Assembly (NCBI GenBank): GCA_022497155.1
Contig: MU385771.1
Location: 218,528 to 282,527, forward strand
From: Whalleya microplaca
Taxonomy: Eukaryota > Ascomycota > Sordariomycetes > Xylariales > Xylariaceae
Reading direction: 5' to 3'
Length of the DNA: 64,000 bases
Below the pieces are notes generated by a model that saw only the letters and a list, made by a program, of their open reading frames with translations, was not told the DNA's origin and ran no database searches. Made by a program: the position numbers and the translations under genes. Positions 24,337 to 37,869 of the stretch are shown here, piece by piece (positions within the stretch are counted from its first letter, which is position 1; the number at the start of each line of letters is the position of its first letter).

Positions 24337-25445
24337 ATGGCGGAAAAGAAGGACAATTGGTCTTCAGAGGTGAGCCAAACCATATCATACCGAAGCTCCT
24401 CTTCTAACATACTTGAAGGCATATCAGCACTCTGCTTCGTTTGTGCCGAAGCTCGCCACCAAGATTCTGCAATGGCTTGATCCTCAAAAGGACGATGTGA
24501 TCTTGGATATTGGATGTGGTGGTGAGTCTTCCTTTCGTCGAGTTGGGGTATCTTAACTTTGTGACTGACCTGGGTTGACTGACTTGTTTCTCGCTTAGAT
24601 GGAATTCTCAATCTCCAGATACACGAGGTGCTTGCCCAAGGTAACGGGAGTATACATGGCATAGACTCTTCCCCGGCCATGATCGAGGCAGCCACAAAGG
24701 CGGCAGAGAGCGCCGGGGCTTCAAAGTGCACCTTTGAAAGTATGATTGCTAGTACCCTTACACTAAAACACTTTCCATCAACCATCATCAACACTCCCAC
24801 TATCTCTTATATATACCCACGTCTCACCCAGAATATCCAACCCTGATCACCACACTCTACTAACCGACGCATTCACCCACAGCCCTCGATGCCCGCGCCC
24901 TCCCGCAAACTCCTCACCTGCAGAAAGGCCAGTACACCAAAGCCTTCTCGAACGCAGCCCTGCACTGGATCCTGGCGTGCCCGCCCGCCTCGCAACTCTC
25001 CGTCTTCACCGGGATCCGCGACGCGCTGGCGCCAAACTCCCTCTTCGCCTTCGAGATGGGCGGGCTGGGCAACGTGTCGGAGATGCGCGCGGCGCTGCTG
25101 GGCGCGGTGGCCGCGCGCGTGGGCCTCGACGTCGCCGTGCGGCACGACCCCTGGTTCTTCCCCGACGAGGCCTGGGCCACGCGCGTGCTGGAGACCGACG
25201 TCGGCGGGTGGAAGGTCGAGCGCGTCGAGCGCGAGTGGAGGCCTACGCGCGCGGACGAGGGCGGGGTCGAGGGCTGGGTCCGGCTTTTCGGGGCACGGTT
25301 CTTCGAGGCGCTGCCGGAGGGCGAGGAGAGGGAGGCGTGTGTTCGGGATGTGGTTAGGGTGCTGGAGGTCGTTTGTCGGAATCCGGGGGATGGCGGGTTT
25401 AGTTTGGGGTATGTGAGGTTGAGAGTGCTAGCGCGGAGGTTGTGA
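24337..25445 (+). CDS. Class I SAM-dependent methyltransferase (Tam-like)
   Basis: Small cytosolic methyltransferase resembling trans-aconitate 2-methyltransferase-type proteins; substrate unassigned. Four exons (24337-24369, 24419-24521, 24599-24739, 24883-25445) join in frame to 279 residues. Exon 1 encodes 11 residues and ends GTGAGC. The joined N-terminus reads WSSEAYQHSASFVPKLA; SAM motif I is VILDIGCGDG, split by intron 2. HGIDSSPAMIEAA (motif II) and FSNAALHWI (motif IV/post-IV) follow. The last exon is very GC-rich compared with the first three. Translation ends RLRVLARRL. The typical length of the family is 260-290 residues. Confidence 0.87.
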
Positions 25446-25704
25446 TGGTGATGCTCTTTGAGGAGGGAGGTGTTCTTGAGGCTGAGGCTTGTAAGTAGTC
25501 GAGGTTGTAAAACGAGGCAGCACGTTCCGTCGAGTCTAACCTGCATATTCCTCACCAAGAGCCCCAATTTACGCCAACTATATAGAATGTTCATTGATAC
25601 ATTTTTGTGAGTGGCATAGTTGCTCGCCTCAGAACCTCAATAATTAATAAATCGCAGCAGCTATCTACGTCTCTCCATCCTCTATTCGAACATACAGTCA
25701 ACAC

Positions 25705-26756
25705 CTACCCTAGCTCAGCTGGCCTGAAATCCTCCGGGAACTCATGCGTATTACTTGAAGTGACTAGCTCGTGTTGATAATGCGGTACGCGCATCTCTTG
25801 CGGACTCCTTGGTATCACTATCTCATGTGGTGATTCCTCTTCTTTATTAGTATCGACGCCCTCGGACTTCTTGCGCGATGCATGAGCACGACGCCGTCTC
25901 ACAATCCAAAAGCCTAGACCACTCGCGAGCAGAAGTCCCGCAAGGCCCGCTCCCACGCCTATTCCTACACTAGCACCCGTCGAAAGGCCTGCTGGTGATG
26001 TATCAGATATTATTGTTTCCGCTGGACTAAAAGGGATGCTGGACGGAGCGCTAGATGATGACGTAGAGGAAGTCAGGGCCGAGGAACTTGACTCGGTCGT
26101 AGTCGCAAAGTCGTTGCGTTGCCAGCGCACCTCTATGGCGGCGGCATGAATGAGAGGCTGGAGCTGGACGACTGTACTTTGCTGATTCGATAAGTCCGGG
26201 ACGGTCACGTTCATGACAGAGATGGCTCCAGAGGAGCAGGAGAGTGTCGACCATGTCTCTGTTAATCCCGGCGGGGCAATGCATGCGTATCCACTACCAA
26301 TAATTTGTGTTAGTGATATGAGTATTGGACGTTATTCGTCAATGTAGTTTGGTATATGTATTCATAAGTCACCCTGAGAGGAGTGATTTACAAGGTATAG
26401 TGAGGTAGAGTGTGTAAACTAGGTAGTAATGTAATATGATATATTTTCAATTCTTGCACATCTCCCAGAACTTACATCGGACAACAAGTAGCTCGGGTTT
26501 CAGTAACACTGCCAATGATCTCGAGTGTCCCACAAGCCGACTGCCAGCCGGACGGGCACAAGCCTGGTGAATAAAAAGCGGACGTGATTTGAAACCCTGG
26601 TGGATAGCAATCGGAAGTTGACGTTAGACCGAGACTATGGTATTTGTATGTAGTCTGGTTGTCTCCAACAACCTGCGTATACACGCTACCATGGACTACG
26701 GAGTTGCACCCTGGAGATGGGGTGAAAGTTGTTGTCAGAGGGCCAAGATTCTCCAT
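25705..26756 (-). CDS. Fungal single-pass surface protein, Cys-rich ectodomain
   Basis: Two exons (26756-26476, 26293-25705) give 289 residues. The ectodomain (1-180) has LGPLTTTFTPSPGC, PPGF, CPSGW and TCCP-type cysteine motifs common to a fungal group of wall or surface proteins. A Ser/Thr-rich stretch follows. There is one membrane segment (about 203-225, Gly/Ala/Leu-rich, ending in FWIVRRRR), then a charged cytoplasmic tail. The domain order (glycosylated stalk, one helix, RRRR stop) resembles mid-anchored wall sensors. The start is uncertain: no signal peptide follows 26756, and the frame stays open upstream (LCWT before MEN), so an upstream exon with the signal may exist. Function unknown. 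Confidence 0.72.
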
Positions 26757-29700
26757 CGTCCAGCATAAGGATCGCTGCAGGTATAGATGTTGAGTGACCT
26801 TCGGTGAAAGGTCATAGGTGAGTATTTAATCATTGAAGAGGTCGGCCCTCTCACCTATCCAGATAATGGGGTGGTTACGAATAAATGGAAGGCAGTGTCT
26901 TTGTGTAGCAACGAAGGAATACATGAGAGATGAATTCATTGGTCGATGGTGAGGTCAACTTATATAGAAGGGTACTTCTAGGCTGCATATGCACATCCTG
27001 ATTGGTCTATGCCTAGGTATGTTGTGTCGTGTGGGTGGTAGATTCAAGGTAAAAATGGCTGCCTATTATTGATCAAAACCGGGCATTAGATTCAACAGAA
27101 TGCAGGTTGTCAGCGCCACCACTTAATATATCTCAGACGAGCTGTACTTGGCTAGACTGGGGGTGGCCATATGCGTGTAGAAAATATGTCTCACGGCGAT
27201 TTGAGGATGGCGTAATTGGCAAATTAGTGTACCCCTGATCTGTGTTACAGACAGAGGACCTCTAAGGGGTTTTCTGACTGAAAATTGCGTGCTATAAAGC
27301 GTATAATAGATGACTAAGTGGTATCTATGAAGCTATAAGAGCTAGGATACTATTTGGGTATTCCGCGGGCATCGATGTCGTGATAGTTCCTATTGGTACC
27401 TTAGATTGAGGTAATCTTCCGGTAGGATCTTCTGTGTCCACCTTGATAAACAATTTATAAAATATTGTACGAACACAAAGCTAACTTAGAAAGATGGCTT
27501 CCTGAAGCGTTCATTGAATATACGTTCAAATTGAGATTTACTTCCTGCACCATAAGCTGTATCTGTATTTCTCCAACCTATAAATGAATGGGCCTGGGAA
27601 TAATTCTGAGAAGCTGAACTTTAGGTCTCAGCATTTGTTATACAACGAAAGATTCTGAGTTATAAACCTAGGACACCCGACTTCACTACGCCCACGACCT
27701 CCGTTGGTGCCCACGCTGACCAAATCTACATGATTCTGTGATTCCTATGCGCAGTAGTCTCAACCTGCGATGTTGGCCTAAAGCCGACAGTCTCCGTTGA
27801 TGTACATACATTGTATCTATATATATTCTAACGGTTCCTTCAATAGCAGACTGCTTGGTAAGCTCGGCTTACCATGCTACCTATTCGGGTACTACACCCA
27901 TTTCGTGGAAAGATTGTATTTCGGGACCAATAGAAATCGAACATTAGCTAAGCTGGGGCGACGAATCTCCGGGACGTTGACTTTAGTGTCATTGAATCAA
28001 ATAGAAAACATATTTGGAAGTAGTTCTAATATTCGCAGGATTCTTAAGGTAGCATAATGTTGCCTCTACTTCTCTCATATGCATTTTCAGTGGTAGGGAG
28101 TGAGTGGCACCTATGAGCTCGCACAATAGGAGAAAGGTTAGATGCTAGGGCCAGAGGCTATACAGACTGGTAATTATTGAGACATCCACGCATGATCATT
28201 GCTAACTGGTGGAAACGGCAATATTGTATCTCTTTCTAAGAGGTGTCTATACTTAATGGCATCTTCTATTCTAATAAAATATATGATTTACATCCCTGGA
28301 AGATTATTGGCTGCATACAAAATCTATTCTTGATAAAGTTGAGAAACTAGAATAAACTACGTCATTATGAACGTCGGGAAATCAGCTAATATATATGTTC
28401 AAATTACCACCTAAACCTCACGAAATACAAGCTCTCACCAGGAAATGACTTGACTTGGTAGCCATTTTAGGGTTGTTCAGCCAAAGCTTCTTACGGAATG
28501 ATGGCCCCGATTGTTCAAGGACAACCATTGAGTCTAGAACAGACTTTGGATTTTAGAATATGTCAACGTTTATACTACCTACTTGTAGCCTTAGTGCCTA
28601 CTGTACGTGCGTCTCTATATCTTCCATCCAAGCTGATCCTCTATATAAAGGGATGTGTATGAGATTACATTCTAGTTCAAAGGGTAAGCGGCTCCTTGTT
28701 AGATTAGCAAGTCATCTATGAACGCGTACATATTGGGGGTTAGTACCCCCGGAGCAGCAGACAACGGGTCAATTTGCAAGGTCCCAAGTTATTCGATGTT
28801 GGAGTTGTATGTACAGTACCAGTGGATGCGCCGTGTTGGGTTTCGGGCACCTTGCTAATAAGAGTCCTATGCTGCCATGGCTAGGGGTGTCTATATACAT
28901 ATCTAGGAAAGTAAATCGAGATCACAGTGGTGTTAGGTTCTAGTTGGGCCAGTACACTACCTCCGCCATGACAAGGCATCATTGCAGGGCTCCGGCTTAT
29001 TCCAAGGTTGTGCGGGTCGGGGCTGATCGGAGGGGTGGAGTCTGCAACGGCAAGCGACGACTGCGCCGGGACCCGGGACCAATCCCGTCTTACATAGGTC
29101 ATGAAACTGAAGTAATAGGTATTCGAAGTAACGGATTAATTCTATGATTGGTTTCATTTGTAGTCTACTTTCTATGAACCTACGTATATAATGTACTATT
29201 TCCACACGTGTCTGATCTCATAACCAATGAGTTTGAATAACTGTTTCAAGAAAAGTAGCCTTCATATTCCAGCGCATGTCAGGACTGAACAATCATACGA
29301 TTGTCAATCACCTTGCACACTTGCACACTGACAACGACTAGGCCAAGAAAACCTTGGTTAGCTAATGCCGAAGAACCATACAGCTTTTGCTCAAGGGTGG
29401 CCCTTTAAATAATTAAGAGTCTCAGAATTGGCGGTGAGAAATAGCGGTGGATGCTCTGAGTTGTCACTTTAGGCCCTAGGGTTTACTTAGGCCCTTAGCT
29501 TCGCTCACGATACCGGGGGTAGAACGGCGTTTGTATGAGCGAAACTTGGGTTTTCGAGTGGTAGCATGATGTTGTTGATAAATCAAGAGTAGACATGAAA
29601 AAATAAACCTAGTGACCGTCACGAATTCAAGACATCTACGAGTTGAAGCTGTTGGCAACGAGAGCGAGAATACTTGCTTACATATAGGTACTGGACGGCC

Positions 29701-29946
29701 CCCGGTAGACGAATACTACAACGCAGTAAGCGATCATAGTCACCAAGTGGGGATTGCATCATCCCGCATGTTTACCGCAACTTATTACCTCCGTAAAGTT
29801 AGGAGATTAAGCGTTGCGGAGATTTCTCTCATTCGACCCAGAAGGTTTTACATACCACATGCTACATACCTGCTACCTGCCTATCCATATTGTCTTCTAT
29901 AGTTATTCAGTACAGGTAGGCACTTTGCACAAGTATAGCGAATGCC
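26757..29946. other. Gene-poor intergenic stretch
   Basis: This 3.2-kb stretch holds only short ORFs without recognisable content. It is more AT-rich than the flanking genes. No RNA gene, repeat or transposon end was recognised. Confidence 0.55.
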
Positions 29947-31663
29947 ATGTCCGCCGACGACCAGCAGTTCCTGGACCTGGTTAGTAAATAAGTCCGTCGA
30001 TACAATAAAACAGTCTTGGCTAACGCAGGCATGTGACAGCTCTCGTCCATCCCGAACCAAATCCGACGATACTCGGGAGACGTAGCAGAGTATGTCGACA
30101 AGGTCGTCGACCAAGCCGCGGACCAGGTCCGAGATACGCTATCGTCGGCGCCGTGGGTGCCCGACTATATGCGACCGACCGTCCCGTCGCGGCCGCCTCC
30201 CGTGGTGCTCGTGCCGCTGAGCACATACGAGCGAGTACAGAACTGGCTCGTCCGACACAAGATCCTCACCGGTGCTATAATCGTAGCCTTCGGCTATGTG
30301 ACGTACCGGACCGTACGGCATACCAAGCTCACACATAAGCCTCGCCGGGCAAAGCGGGCTCGCAATGGTGGCAGACTCGAGGTCGTGGTCATCGCCGGCT
30401 CGCCCACGCTGCCGCTGACGAAGTCGCTGTCCCTGGATATGGAGAGGAGGGGCTTCATCGTTTACATCGTCTGCAACACGATCGAAGACGAGCTAGCGGT
30501 GCAGAGCCTCTCACGCCCGGACATCAAGCCGTTGGGCATCGATATCACGGATGTAAGTGGTCCTTCGGTCGATCCCCCACCACCAGTCCGGTGCCCCCAC
30601 TGCTGCTGCTACTGCTGCTGTTCGTGATGGCTAACGTACATGTCTGTCCATCCAGCCTCCCAACGCCGGCCAGGCCATCGAGCGCTTCGCCGCTTATCTG
30701 CAAACACCGCATGCGGCCGTCCCCGGCGCTCGACCAAACCACCTGAGCCTGAAGTCCGTGATCCTGATCCCCTCACTAACCTACCAAACCTCGCCGATCG
30801 CGACGATCCCGCCGTCGAGCTTCGCCGACCTCTTCAACACACACCTACTACAGCCGATCCTCACAATCCAGTCCTTCCTGCCGCTCCTCACAACGCGCAT
30901 AAACCCGCCCAGCGAGAAACCCGAGCCCTCATCCTCGACATCCTCATCGCCATCGTCACCATCGACCCCGCGCGTCCTCGTCTTCACGCCCTCGATCATC
31001 TCCTCGATCAACCCGCCGTTCCACGCGCCCGAGGCGACGGTGTGTTCGGCGCTGTCGGCCTTCACCGAGGTCCTCAGCGCCGAGCTGCGACCCCTCGACA
31101 TCCCCGTGACGCACGTGCAGCTCGGCACCTTCGACTTCGCCGGCTTCACGCCCGCGCGCCCCCACACCCACACCTACCCGCACCCCTCGCACCACCACCC
31201 CCACGCGCCCGCGCAGTCCACCCTGCAGTGGCCCGAGGCCGCGCGCCAAGCCTACGGGCGCAACTACGTGACGCAGAACGCGTCGGCGATCGCGGCGGGG
31301 CGGATCCGCGGGCTCCGGGGCAGCTCGCTGCGCGATCTGCATAATGCCGTCTTCGACGTCATCGACGGCTCGGACCAGAGCGCCGTCGTGCGCGTGGGGC
31401 TGGGCGCGGGCCTGTACGGGTTCGTGGGGCGGTGGGCCCCGCGGGGCCTCGTCGCGTGGATGATGGGGATCCGCAAGGTCGACGAGCTGGGCACGTGGGA
31501 GAGCGGCTCGGCTAGTGGCGGGAGTGGCAGTCGGAGCGTGAGTGAGAAGAGCAATGCGAGTGCGAGTGGGAGCGGGAGCGGGAGTGAGAATGGGGAAGCT
31601 AGCGAGTTCATTGCTGTGGGTAAGCATTATGAGGGTGGGCATGATGTTTGGAAGGAAGGTTGA
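29947..31663 (+). CDS. DUF1776 family protein (SDR-like fold)
   Basis: Fungal-specific family of unknown function, distantly related to short-chain dehydrogenases. Three exons (29947-29979, 30040-30552, 30656-31663) give 517 residues; exon 1 again encodes 11 residues. An N-terminal amphipathic region (SSIPNQIRRYSGDVAEYVDK) is followed by a likely membrane helix near 83-105 (ILTGAIIVAFGYVTY), then a Rossmann-like part starting LEVVVIAGSPTLPLTKSLSLD and continuing VYIVCNTIEDE. The SDR active-site YxxxK is not evident. A His/Pro-rich loop and a Ser/Gly-rich C-terminal low-complexity stretch are inserted. One family member has been reported at mitochondria; location here is inference. Confidence 0.85.
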
Positions 31664-32259
31664 CTGAGTAAGTGAGTAGGTCAGTAAGAGGGTGAATCAG
31701 GGTATGTGGGTGAGGGCTGGCTGTCTTGAGATCAAATTTACAACGGAAAATGGCGTTGGGGCTGGGCATATATCTAGACATGACACGACTTTCTTTTTTG
31801 TTTGCATACGACCTTCACGACTCTAGTACAAATGAATATAAGACCCGAACTCGATCATTATAATTTATTTGCTCATTTCTAGTGGCATTTGATTGTGTAT
31901 GCCTGGTGGTATGTATGGTATCCTATGCCTCTACTCATCAGCAGCCTTGGTTAAAGCTGGGCCAAGACCAGTGGGAAGAATTCCTAAGCGTAACTGATAC
32001 ATCGCCCCCTAAACTTATCGATACATATGCTCATCATCCTGGGCATCATCGTAATAGTCCTGAAAGTAGCCCATGATAGCAACCGTCCTTTCGACTGTAG
32101 CAATTCCATACGCTTCAGGCTAGGCCTTCAACTGCGAGAGCTGATTTATCCGTCCTGGGAAAGGGGGATGCTGGCAGAAACTGATGTGGTTGGAGCCGAT
32201 GTCGGTGATTTTGGACGCCGCCGAAGTTTTTTCTTTCGTGAATGCCTTTCGTCACGCCT
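31664..32259. other. Convergent intergenic region
   Basis: About 600 bp between the DUF1776 gene and YTH1; both 3' flanks. No gene seen. Confidence 0.6.
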
Positions 32260-33045
32260 CTAGTGATGACCTCTTCCTCCCCTAAACTTGCGGTCTCCCC
32301 TCCCTCTCCATCGACCGCCCCGTCCACCACCGAACCTATCTCCCCTACCACCCCTATCATCGCGATCCCGCCTTCCGAAATCCCGCTGGTCATCATCCAT
32401 ACCCCCCTCATTCTTGAAGAACGGCTCCTCGGGAATGACCTCGCTCTTGGCGACGGGCTTCTCGAGGTTCTTCTCCCACCGCGGATGGGCGCCCTCCTTA
32501 CAGGCCTTCCCATCGGGGCAGAATCCCGCCAAATAACACGGGCACAGCTTCCGCCGGACATGCTTCTTACTGCAATTCGGCCCGAGGGGGCAGAAGCCGC
32601 GGTCGTAGTGAGGGCAGGGCGGCAGCTTGCTCTGGGGGTCGATGTGCAGATACAGGCACTCGTCGCCGTTGGAGCAGTAGCCGTTGCGGACGAAGAAGTT
32701 GCACTCGGGCATCTTGCGCAGGTTGTACTCGTGCAGGAACTCGCAGCTCTCGCCCTTCTTGCACAGCGCGCGCAGCCAGTGCTTGCACACCAGGCTGTTG
32801 TACGACGCGTTCGCGCTCTGCGCCGCGCTCTGCGCCACGTGCCGGTCCGGACACGAGGACCCCAGCGGACAGTGGCCCGCCACGAACGCCTTGCACGTCG
32901 GCCGGTTCGGCGGGAACCCGTGCCCGTACGTCGACCGCAGGAAGGGCGAGAAGCTGAAGCTGTAGTGCGGTGCTTTGTGCTCGAGGATCTGCTGCGCTAG
33001 CTGCGAGGCCGGCGTTGGCGCCGCGCTGGCTGTGGCTGTCGCCAT
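32260..33045 (-). CDS. YTH1: mRNA 3'-end processing factor Yth1 (CPSF30)
   Basis: RNA-binding zinc-finger subunit of the cleavage and polyadenylation factor; recognises the polyadenylation signal region. Single exon, 261 residues. Five CCCH fingers are visible in order: C-x7-C-x5-C-x3-H starting [28 protein letters not shown] (x8), CPHYDRGFC, and CPCYLAGFC with a C-x4-H ending. The spacing is typical of Yth1. The N-terminus has an [17 protein letters not shown] segment conserved in fungal orthologues, and the C-terminus is an Arg/Gly/Asp-rich RGG-type tail ending GRGHH. Start 33045 has A at -3 and no upstream ATG in frame. Confidence 0.95.
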   Translation of the reverse strand: MATATASAAPTPASQLAQQILEHKAPHYSFSFSPFLRSTYGHGFPPNRPTCKAFVAGHCPLGSSCPDRHVAQSAAQSANASYNSLVCKHWLRALCKKGESCEFLHEYNLRKMPECNFFVRNGYCSNGDECLYLHIDPQSKLPPCPHYDRGFCPLGPNCSKKHVRRKLCPCYLAGFCPDGKACKEGAHPRWEKNLEKPVAKSEVIPEEPFFKNEGGMDDDQRDFGRRDRDDRGGRGDRFGGGRGGRWRGRGDRKFRGGRGHH

Positions 33046-34088
33046 TGTGGGCGGTGATGTGGATGTATTCGTAGCTAGTGCCTCGAAGTATTTATGTAGT
33101 ATATGGGAGATTCTCGTATCGAAATAATGTCGGCGCGAGGCAGTATCGTAGGCTAATGGCGTTGTTGAATATCGCAGGGCTTTGGAATGTTAGAGTGATG
33201 GTAGAGCTCAAGTGGAGCCGGTCGAGATTGAATTGTCAAGAGCTGCTAGCTGAGTAATGAATACATGCATAGAAACCTGGGGAAGGATGAATAATGGAGG
33301 TTCATGCAGTTATCCGGAATTTCAAATACTCATAACCGCCTCCTTAACTCTTCAACTTGGATACCCCTATATATCCTAGCCATGACACCGATAAAAGTGC
33401 ACAGAGATTCCCAATTTTGGTTGCTTTACAAGTGTATTCACTATATGAACGCAATACTTTAGTCCTCTTTCAATATGGAGTGATCAATTCCTATGCATCT
33501 GTAGCGGATGGATCTGCAATTGCATGGGTTTAAGCTCCAACTCAATACCGCACTACCACCTATTTCAACAGCAATATAACTGCCATCTCCTCCCCCGCAC
33601 TTCAGCGGACATTATATGCCCTGTACCTTGCTTTGGGGCTTCAGGTGGCGTTTGTCAACCTTTAGCTGCAGTTTACTCCACATTCAAGTATTGTTATAAC
33701 GCTATACAACTGTTGGTGACGTGGATGAACATCTATGTAGGTACTAGGTAGTATCGTTTCTGGGAGGTCCTGCAACCTTGCGCTTTTTCGGTGAGATCGT
33801 TTATGGGATCCTTCAACTAGTCGCTCCCCAGACTGCTAGAGTCGGCCCGGAACGATGCAGGCGGTCGACTATATAAGCTGCCAAGGGGGCGGCGATGGCT
33901 CATCTATAAACATCGGTCCTTCCACGGACTCTTCATGGATTATTCCAATTCTAAACCTGTTTATAGCTGGGATTGAAAGTTGGTATGAGCAATTGGGAAT
34001 CGCTTCACGCCTCCTCTTGTTTACGAGCCTCGTTTCTTCCTTCGCCATCACCTGGTCGTGGTATGCTGGGCGGTTGAGCCGAAGCACG
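33046..34088. other. Divergent intergenic region (YTH1 / alpha-glucosidase)
   Basis: This 1-kb stretch contains both promoters. The frame stays open upstream of the glucosidase start to 33855, but that extension looks non-coding and would bury the signal peptide. Confidence 0.6.
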
Positions 34089-37000
34089 ATGATTCGGACA
34101 ATGCTACTGCTTTTACTGTCATTAATAAGCTTGTTTAGTCTTATTCTAGGGCAACAAACAGCGACAACCACAACGTCCGCACTAAGTCCAGTATTCACAA
34201 TTTCGGAAGATGCAGATGACGGACAGCCCGTTATTCCCAATATCATTGATCCTCTGGCCGTCGACCCGCAATCTGTATGCCCTGGGTACAAAGCCTCTAA
34301 CGTAGAGGAGACAAGCAATGGCCTGACTGCAGATCTCACTTTGGCTGGTGAAGCTTGCAATGTTTATGGTACAGACATTGAAGCTCTAAGTCTGGTAGTT
34401 GAGTATCAAACGGCCGACCGCCTACACGTTGAGATACTGCCACGTTATGTTGGCCAGGACAATTATACTTGGTTCATCCTCCCGGAAGAGCTTATACCAA
34501 AGCCTCAGGTTGAAGATAAGAACGATGATTGCGCTTCGCGCAGTGATCTAGCCTTCACTTGGAGTAATGAGCCCACGTTCTCCTTTCAAGTCACCAGGAA
34601 GAGCACTGGCGATGTACTGTTCACGAGCGCAGGTTTTCAGTTAGTGTATGAGGACCAATTCATCGAGTTCGGCTCATCTCTGCCCGAGAACTATAATCTT
34701 TATGGTCTCGGCGAGGTCATTCATGGCTTCAGACTGGGGAATAATCTCACTAGTATGTCTCGATAATTCACCTACAACATGATAATACTGATGATACTAG
34801 GGACCTTCTTCGCCGCAGATGTTGGTGACGTTATAGACGCTAATATTTATGGTAATCATCCTATCTACCTCGACAGTCGCTATTTTGAGATTGATGAGAA
34901 CACTGGAAATATGACATATGCTCCGAACGCCACGAACAAGTCTGCCAAGTATAAGTCATATACCCACGGTGTCTTCCAACGCAACGCTCATATACAGGAA
35001 GTATTACTTCGAGAATCTAACATCACTTGGAGAGCACTTGGCGGAGATATTGATCTATATTTCTACCAAGGTCCTACCCAAGATGAAACTACCAAATCCT
35101 ATCAGAAAAGTGCTGTTGGATTACCCGCATTCCAACAGTATTGGACATTTGGATATCACCAATGTCGATGGGGCTATAACAATTGGACAGAGCTCCAGGG
35201 TGTCATTGACAGTTTCGCGGAATTCGAAATACCCCTTGAAACGATATGGTGTATGTCATGATATTTGTCGAACCAGCTACTCATGGATTTGCAACCCTTA
35301 CTGATTTGTTTATAGCCGACATTGATTACATGAAAGCATATAGAGACTTTGAGAATGACCCTGTTCGTTTCGGCTACAGCGAAGGAGCAGACTTTTTGTC
35401 CCGCCTGCATCAGAACAACCAGCATTATGTCCCAATCATCGACTCTGCCGTATATGCACCAAACCCGGACAATGCTAGCGATGCGTACCCACCTTTCGAC
35501 CGCGGTATAGATCAAGATGCCTTCTTACTCAACCCTGATGGGTCTACCTATATAGGAGCAGTCTGGCCAGGCTACACTGGTATGTTATCCAAGCTGTATT
35601 TAATCCCACGTACTCATGCTGAACAAATTAGTCTTTCCCGATTGGATCGGCGCCCTTTTCAATGGCACTGGAGCAAACCAGTGGTGGATCTCAGAAGTTG
35701 CAGAATATTATAAGAACATTAAGTTGGATGGTATATGGATCGACATGTCCGAGGTCTCGTCCTTCTGCGTAGGTAGCTGCGGCAGCAACAATCTCACCCT
35801 GAATCCGGCACATCCCCCATTCCTTCTACCAGGAGAGCCTGGAAATGAGGTCTTGCAGTACCCAGAAGGCTTCGAGCTGACCAATGCTACGGAAGCCGCA
35901 TCCGCGTCCGCGGCTCTGAGTTCCCAGAGTGCTACATCTACGTCAGAAGCATCCTCTACAACTTCATATCTCCGTAGCACACCGACACCAGGTATTCGTA
36001 ACGTCAACTACCCGCCTTACACCATCAATAACTACCATGGCGACCTGGCCGTTCATGCCGTCAGCCCCAATGCGACTCATCATGGCGGCACATTGGAATA
36101 CGATTTCCATAATCTCTACGGGCACCAAATCCTTAATGCCACATACCACGCGTTGTTGAACGTGTTCCCCGAAAAACGACCCTTCATCATCGGAAGGTCT
36201 CAATTTGCCGGCTCTGGAAAATGGGCTGGTCATTGGGGGTATGACAAGATCCTGCCCCTATTTTAATGTTAACTAGAAGCTAATCATATCACACATATAG
36301 CGGTGACAACTATTCGCTCTGGGCTTTCCTATACTTCTCGATCCCGCAGGCTTTGTCGTTTTCTCTCTTCGGTATCCCCATGTTCGGCGTCGACACCTGT
36401 GGCTTCGCCAATAATGCCGACCTGGAGCTCTGCTCGCGCTGGATGCAGCTCTCGGCTTTCTTTCCATTCTATCGCAACGTGAGTGGCGTTCGGTTTCATT
36501 TTTTAACCCCTATCAATTGATTTACAAGCTTGAAAAACCCCTGATGGGGTATCTGTGAGAATTATTCAAACCTCCGGGATAACTCTAAGGGCTCACGCAC
36601 TAACCCCCTATTCCACAGCACAACACCCTAGGGGCCACGAGCCAAGAACCATACGTCTGGGCCGCCGTGGCCGAAGCCAGCAAGACAGCCATGAAGATCC
36701 GCTACGCGCTCCTGCCCTACATCTACACGACCTTCTACCTCAGCCACGCGACGGGCTCGACGACCATGCGCGCGCTGGCGTGGGAGTTCCCCGACGAGCC
36801 CTGGCTCGCGGGCGCCGACCGCCAGTTCCTGCTCGGCGGTGCGCTGCTGGTCACGCCGTGCCTGGCGCAGGGCGCCGCCACCGTCGACGGCGTGTTCCCC
36901 GGCGTCGGCGCGGGGACGCTGTGGTACGACTGGTACAACCAGAGCAGTTTGCAGGGCGTCGGCGCCGGCGAGAACGTGACTATTGCGGCCCCGCTCGGCC

Positions 37001-37514
37001 ATATCCCGGTCTACGTCAGGGGCGGACACGTGCTGCCGATGCAGGAGCCGCGGCTCACGACCGCGGACGTACGCGCGAGTCCGTGGAGTTTGCTCGTTGC
37101 GCTGGATGCGGAGGGGCGGGCGAGTGGGGGATTGTATCTCGATGATGGGGAGAGCTTGGTGCCGGATGCGACGACGTGGGTGGATGTAAGATCCCCTTTT
37201 GCTCTTCGTTTTACCCACACACCCGGATGAGTTCTCGCTTTGCTGTGTTGGTGTCTAACTTGCTCTAGTTCACGGTGTCCGAATCCTCGCTGAAGGCGAC
37301 GCCGTGTGGCAACTACACGGATGGGAACGCCCTCGGTAATGTCACGATTATGGGGGCCCAAGGGAGCGTCTCTCGAGTGGAGTTGAATGGAGAGGAGGTC
37401 GGTGTGGATAGATGGGAGTTACAGAGCGAGAACAAGCTGCTGAAGGTCACGGGCCTCGATGCGTTGACGGCGGATGGGGCCTGGAATCGGGAGTGGACTT
37501 TGAAGTGGGCTTGA
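34089..37514 (+). CDS. Secreted GH31 alpha-glucosidase
   Basis: Extracellular exo-acting alpha-glucosidase (maltose/starch oligosaccharides). Seven exons (34089-34752, 34801-35250, 35316-35579, 35632-36238, 36301-36478, 36619-37185, 37269-37514) join in frame to 991 residues, the normal length for fungal AgdA/AgdC-type enzymes. Start 34089 gives a classical signal peptide (MIRTMLLLLLSLISLFSLIL). Catalytic nucleophile Asp497 lies in GIWIDMSE, and the acid/base Asp664 in HWGGDNYS, a motif split by intron 4. Other landmarks: YNLYGLGEVIHGFRL, YGNHPIYLD, GVDTCGF, RYALLPYIYT. A Ser/Ala/Thr-rich glycosylation-prone loop (about 540-570) lies between the two catalytic halves, as in relatives. Many N-glycosylation sequons. 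Confidence 0.95.
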
Positions 37515-37869
37515 ATTGGATAAAATGAATGCGCACTCTGGTATGCAGTCATCAGAGGAACTCTTATATCTATGAGCAGAAACTGACAATTCGCGCAGTA
37601 TAATTCATAGGTAGCGCTATGAAGTATAGAATATCGAATGCTGCTCTAAATGAGTATCGTGTACTTCGTGATTCGTAGTCGTCGTAAATGTCCGTAAGGT
37701 CGAGGTATCTTAGCAATAGGTATAAACCCATACCCCGAACTGTATGCTCTCTAACCAGATAATGATCACTCGACATCTTATCTAAGACAACTCATGCCTG
37801 GCTACCAGCAAGCGCATTAGAACTTCTAAACTCCGCATCATCAACGAAGCTAAGAAGCGTACTTGCCTC
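37515..37869. other. Convergent intergenic region
   Basis: This 355-bp stretch holds the 3' flanks of the glucosidase and the DUF1772 gene. Nothing else seen. Confidence 0.6.

Noticed and set aside
33855..34088. Upstream start for the alpha-glucosidase
   Set aside because: The extension has no ATG-initiated domain content and would place the clear signal peptide at residue 79.
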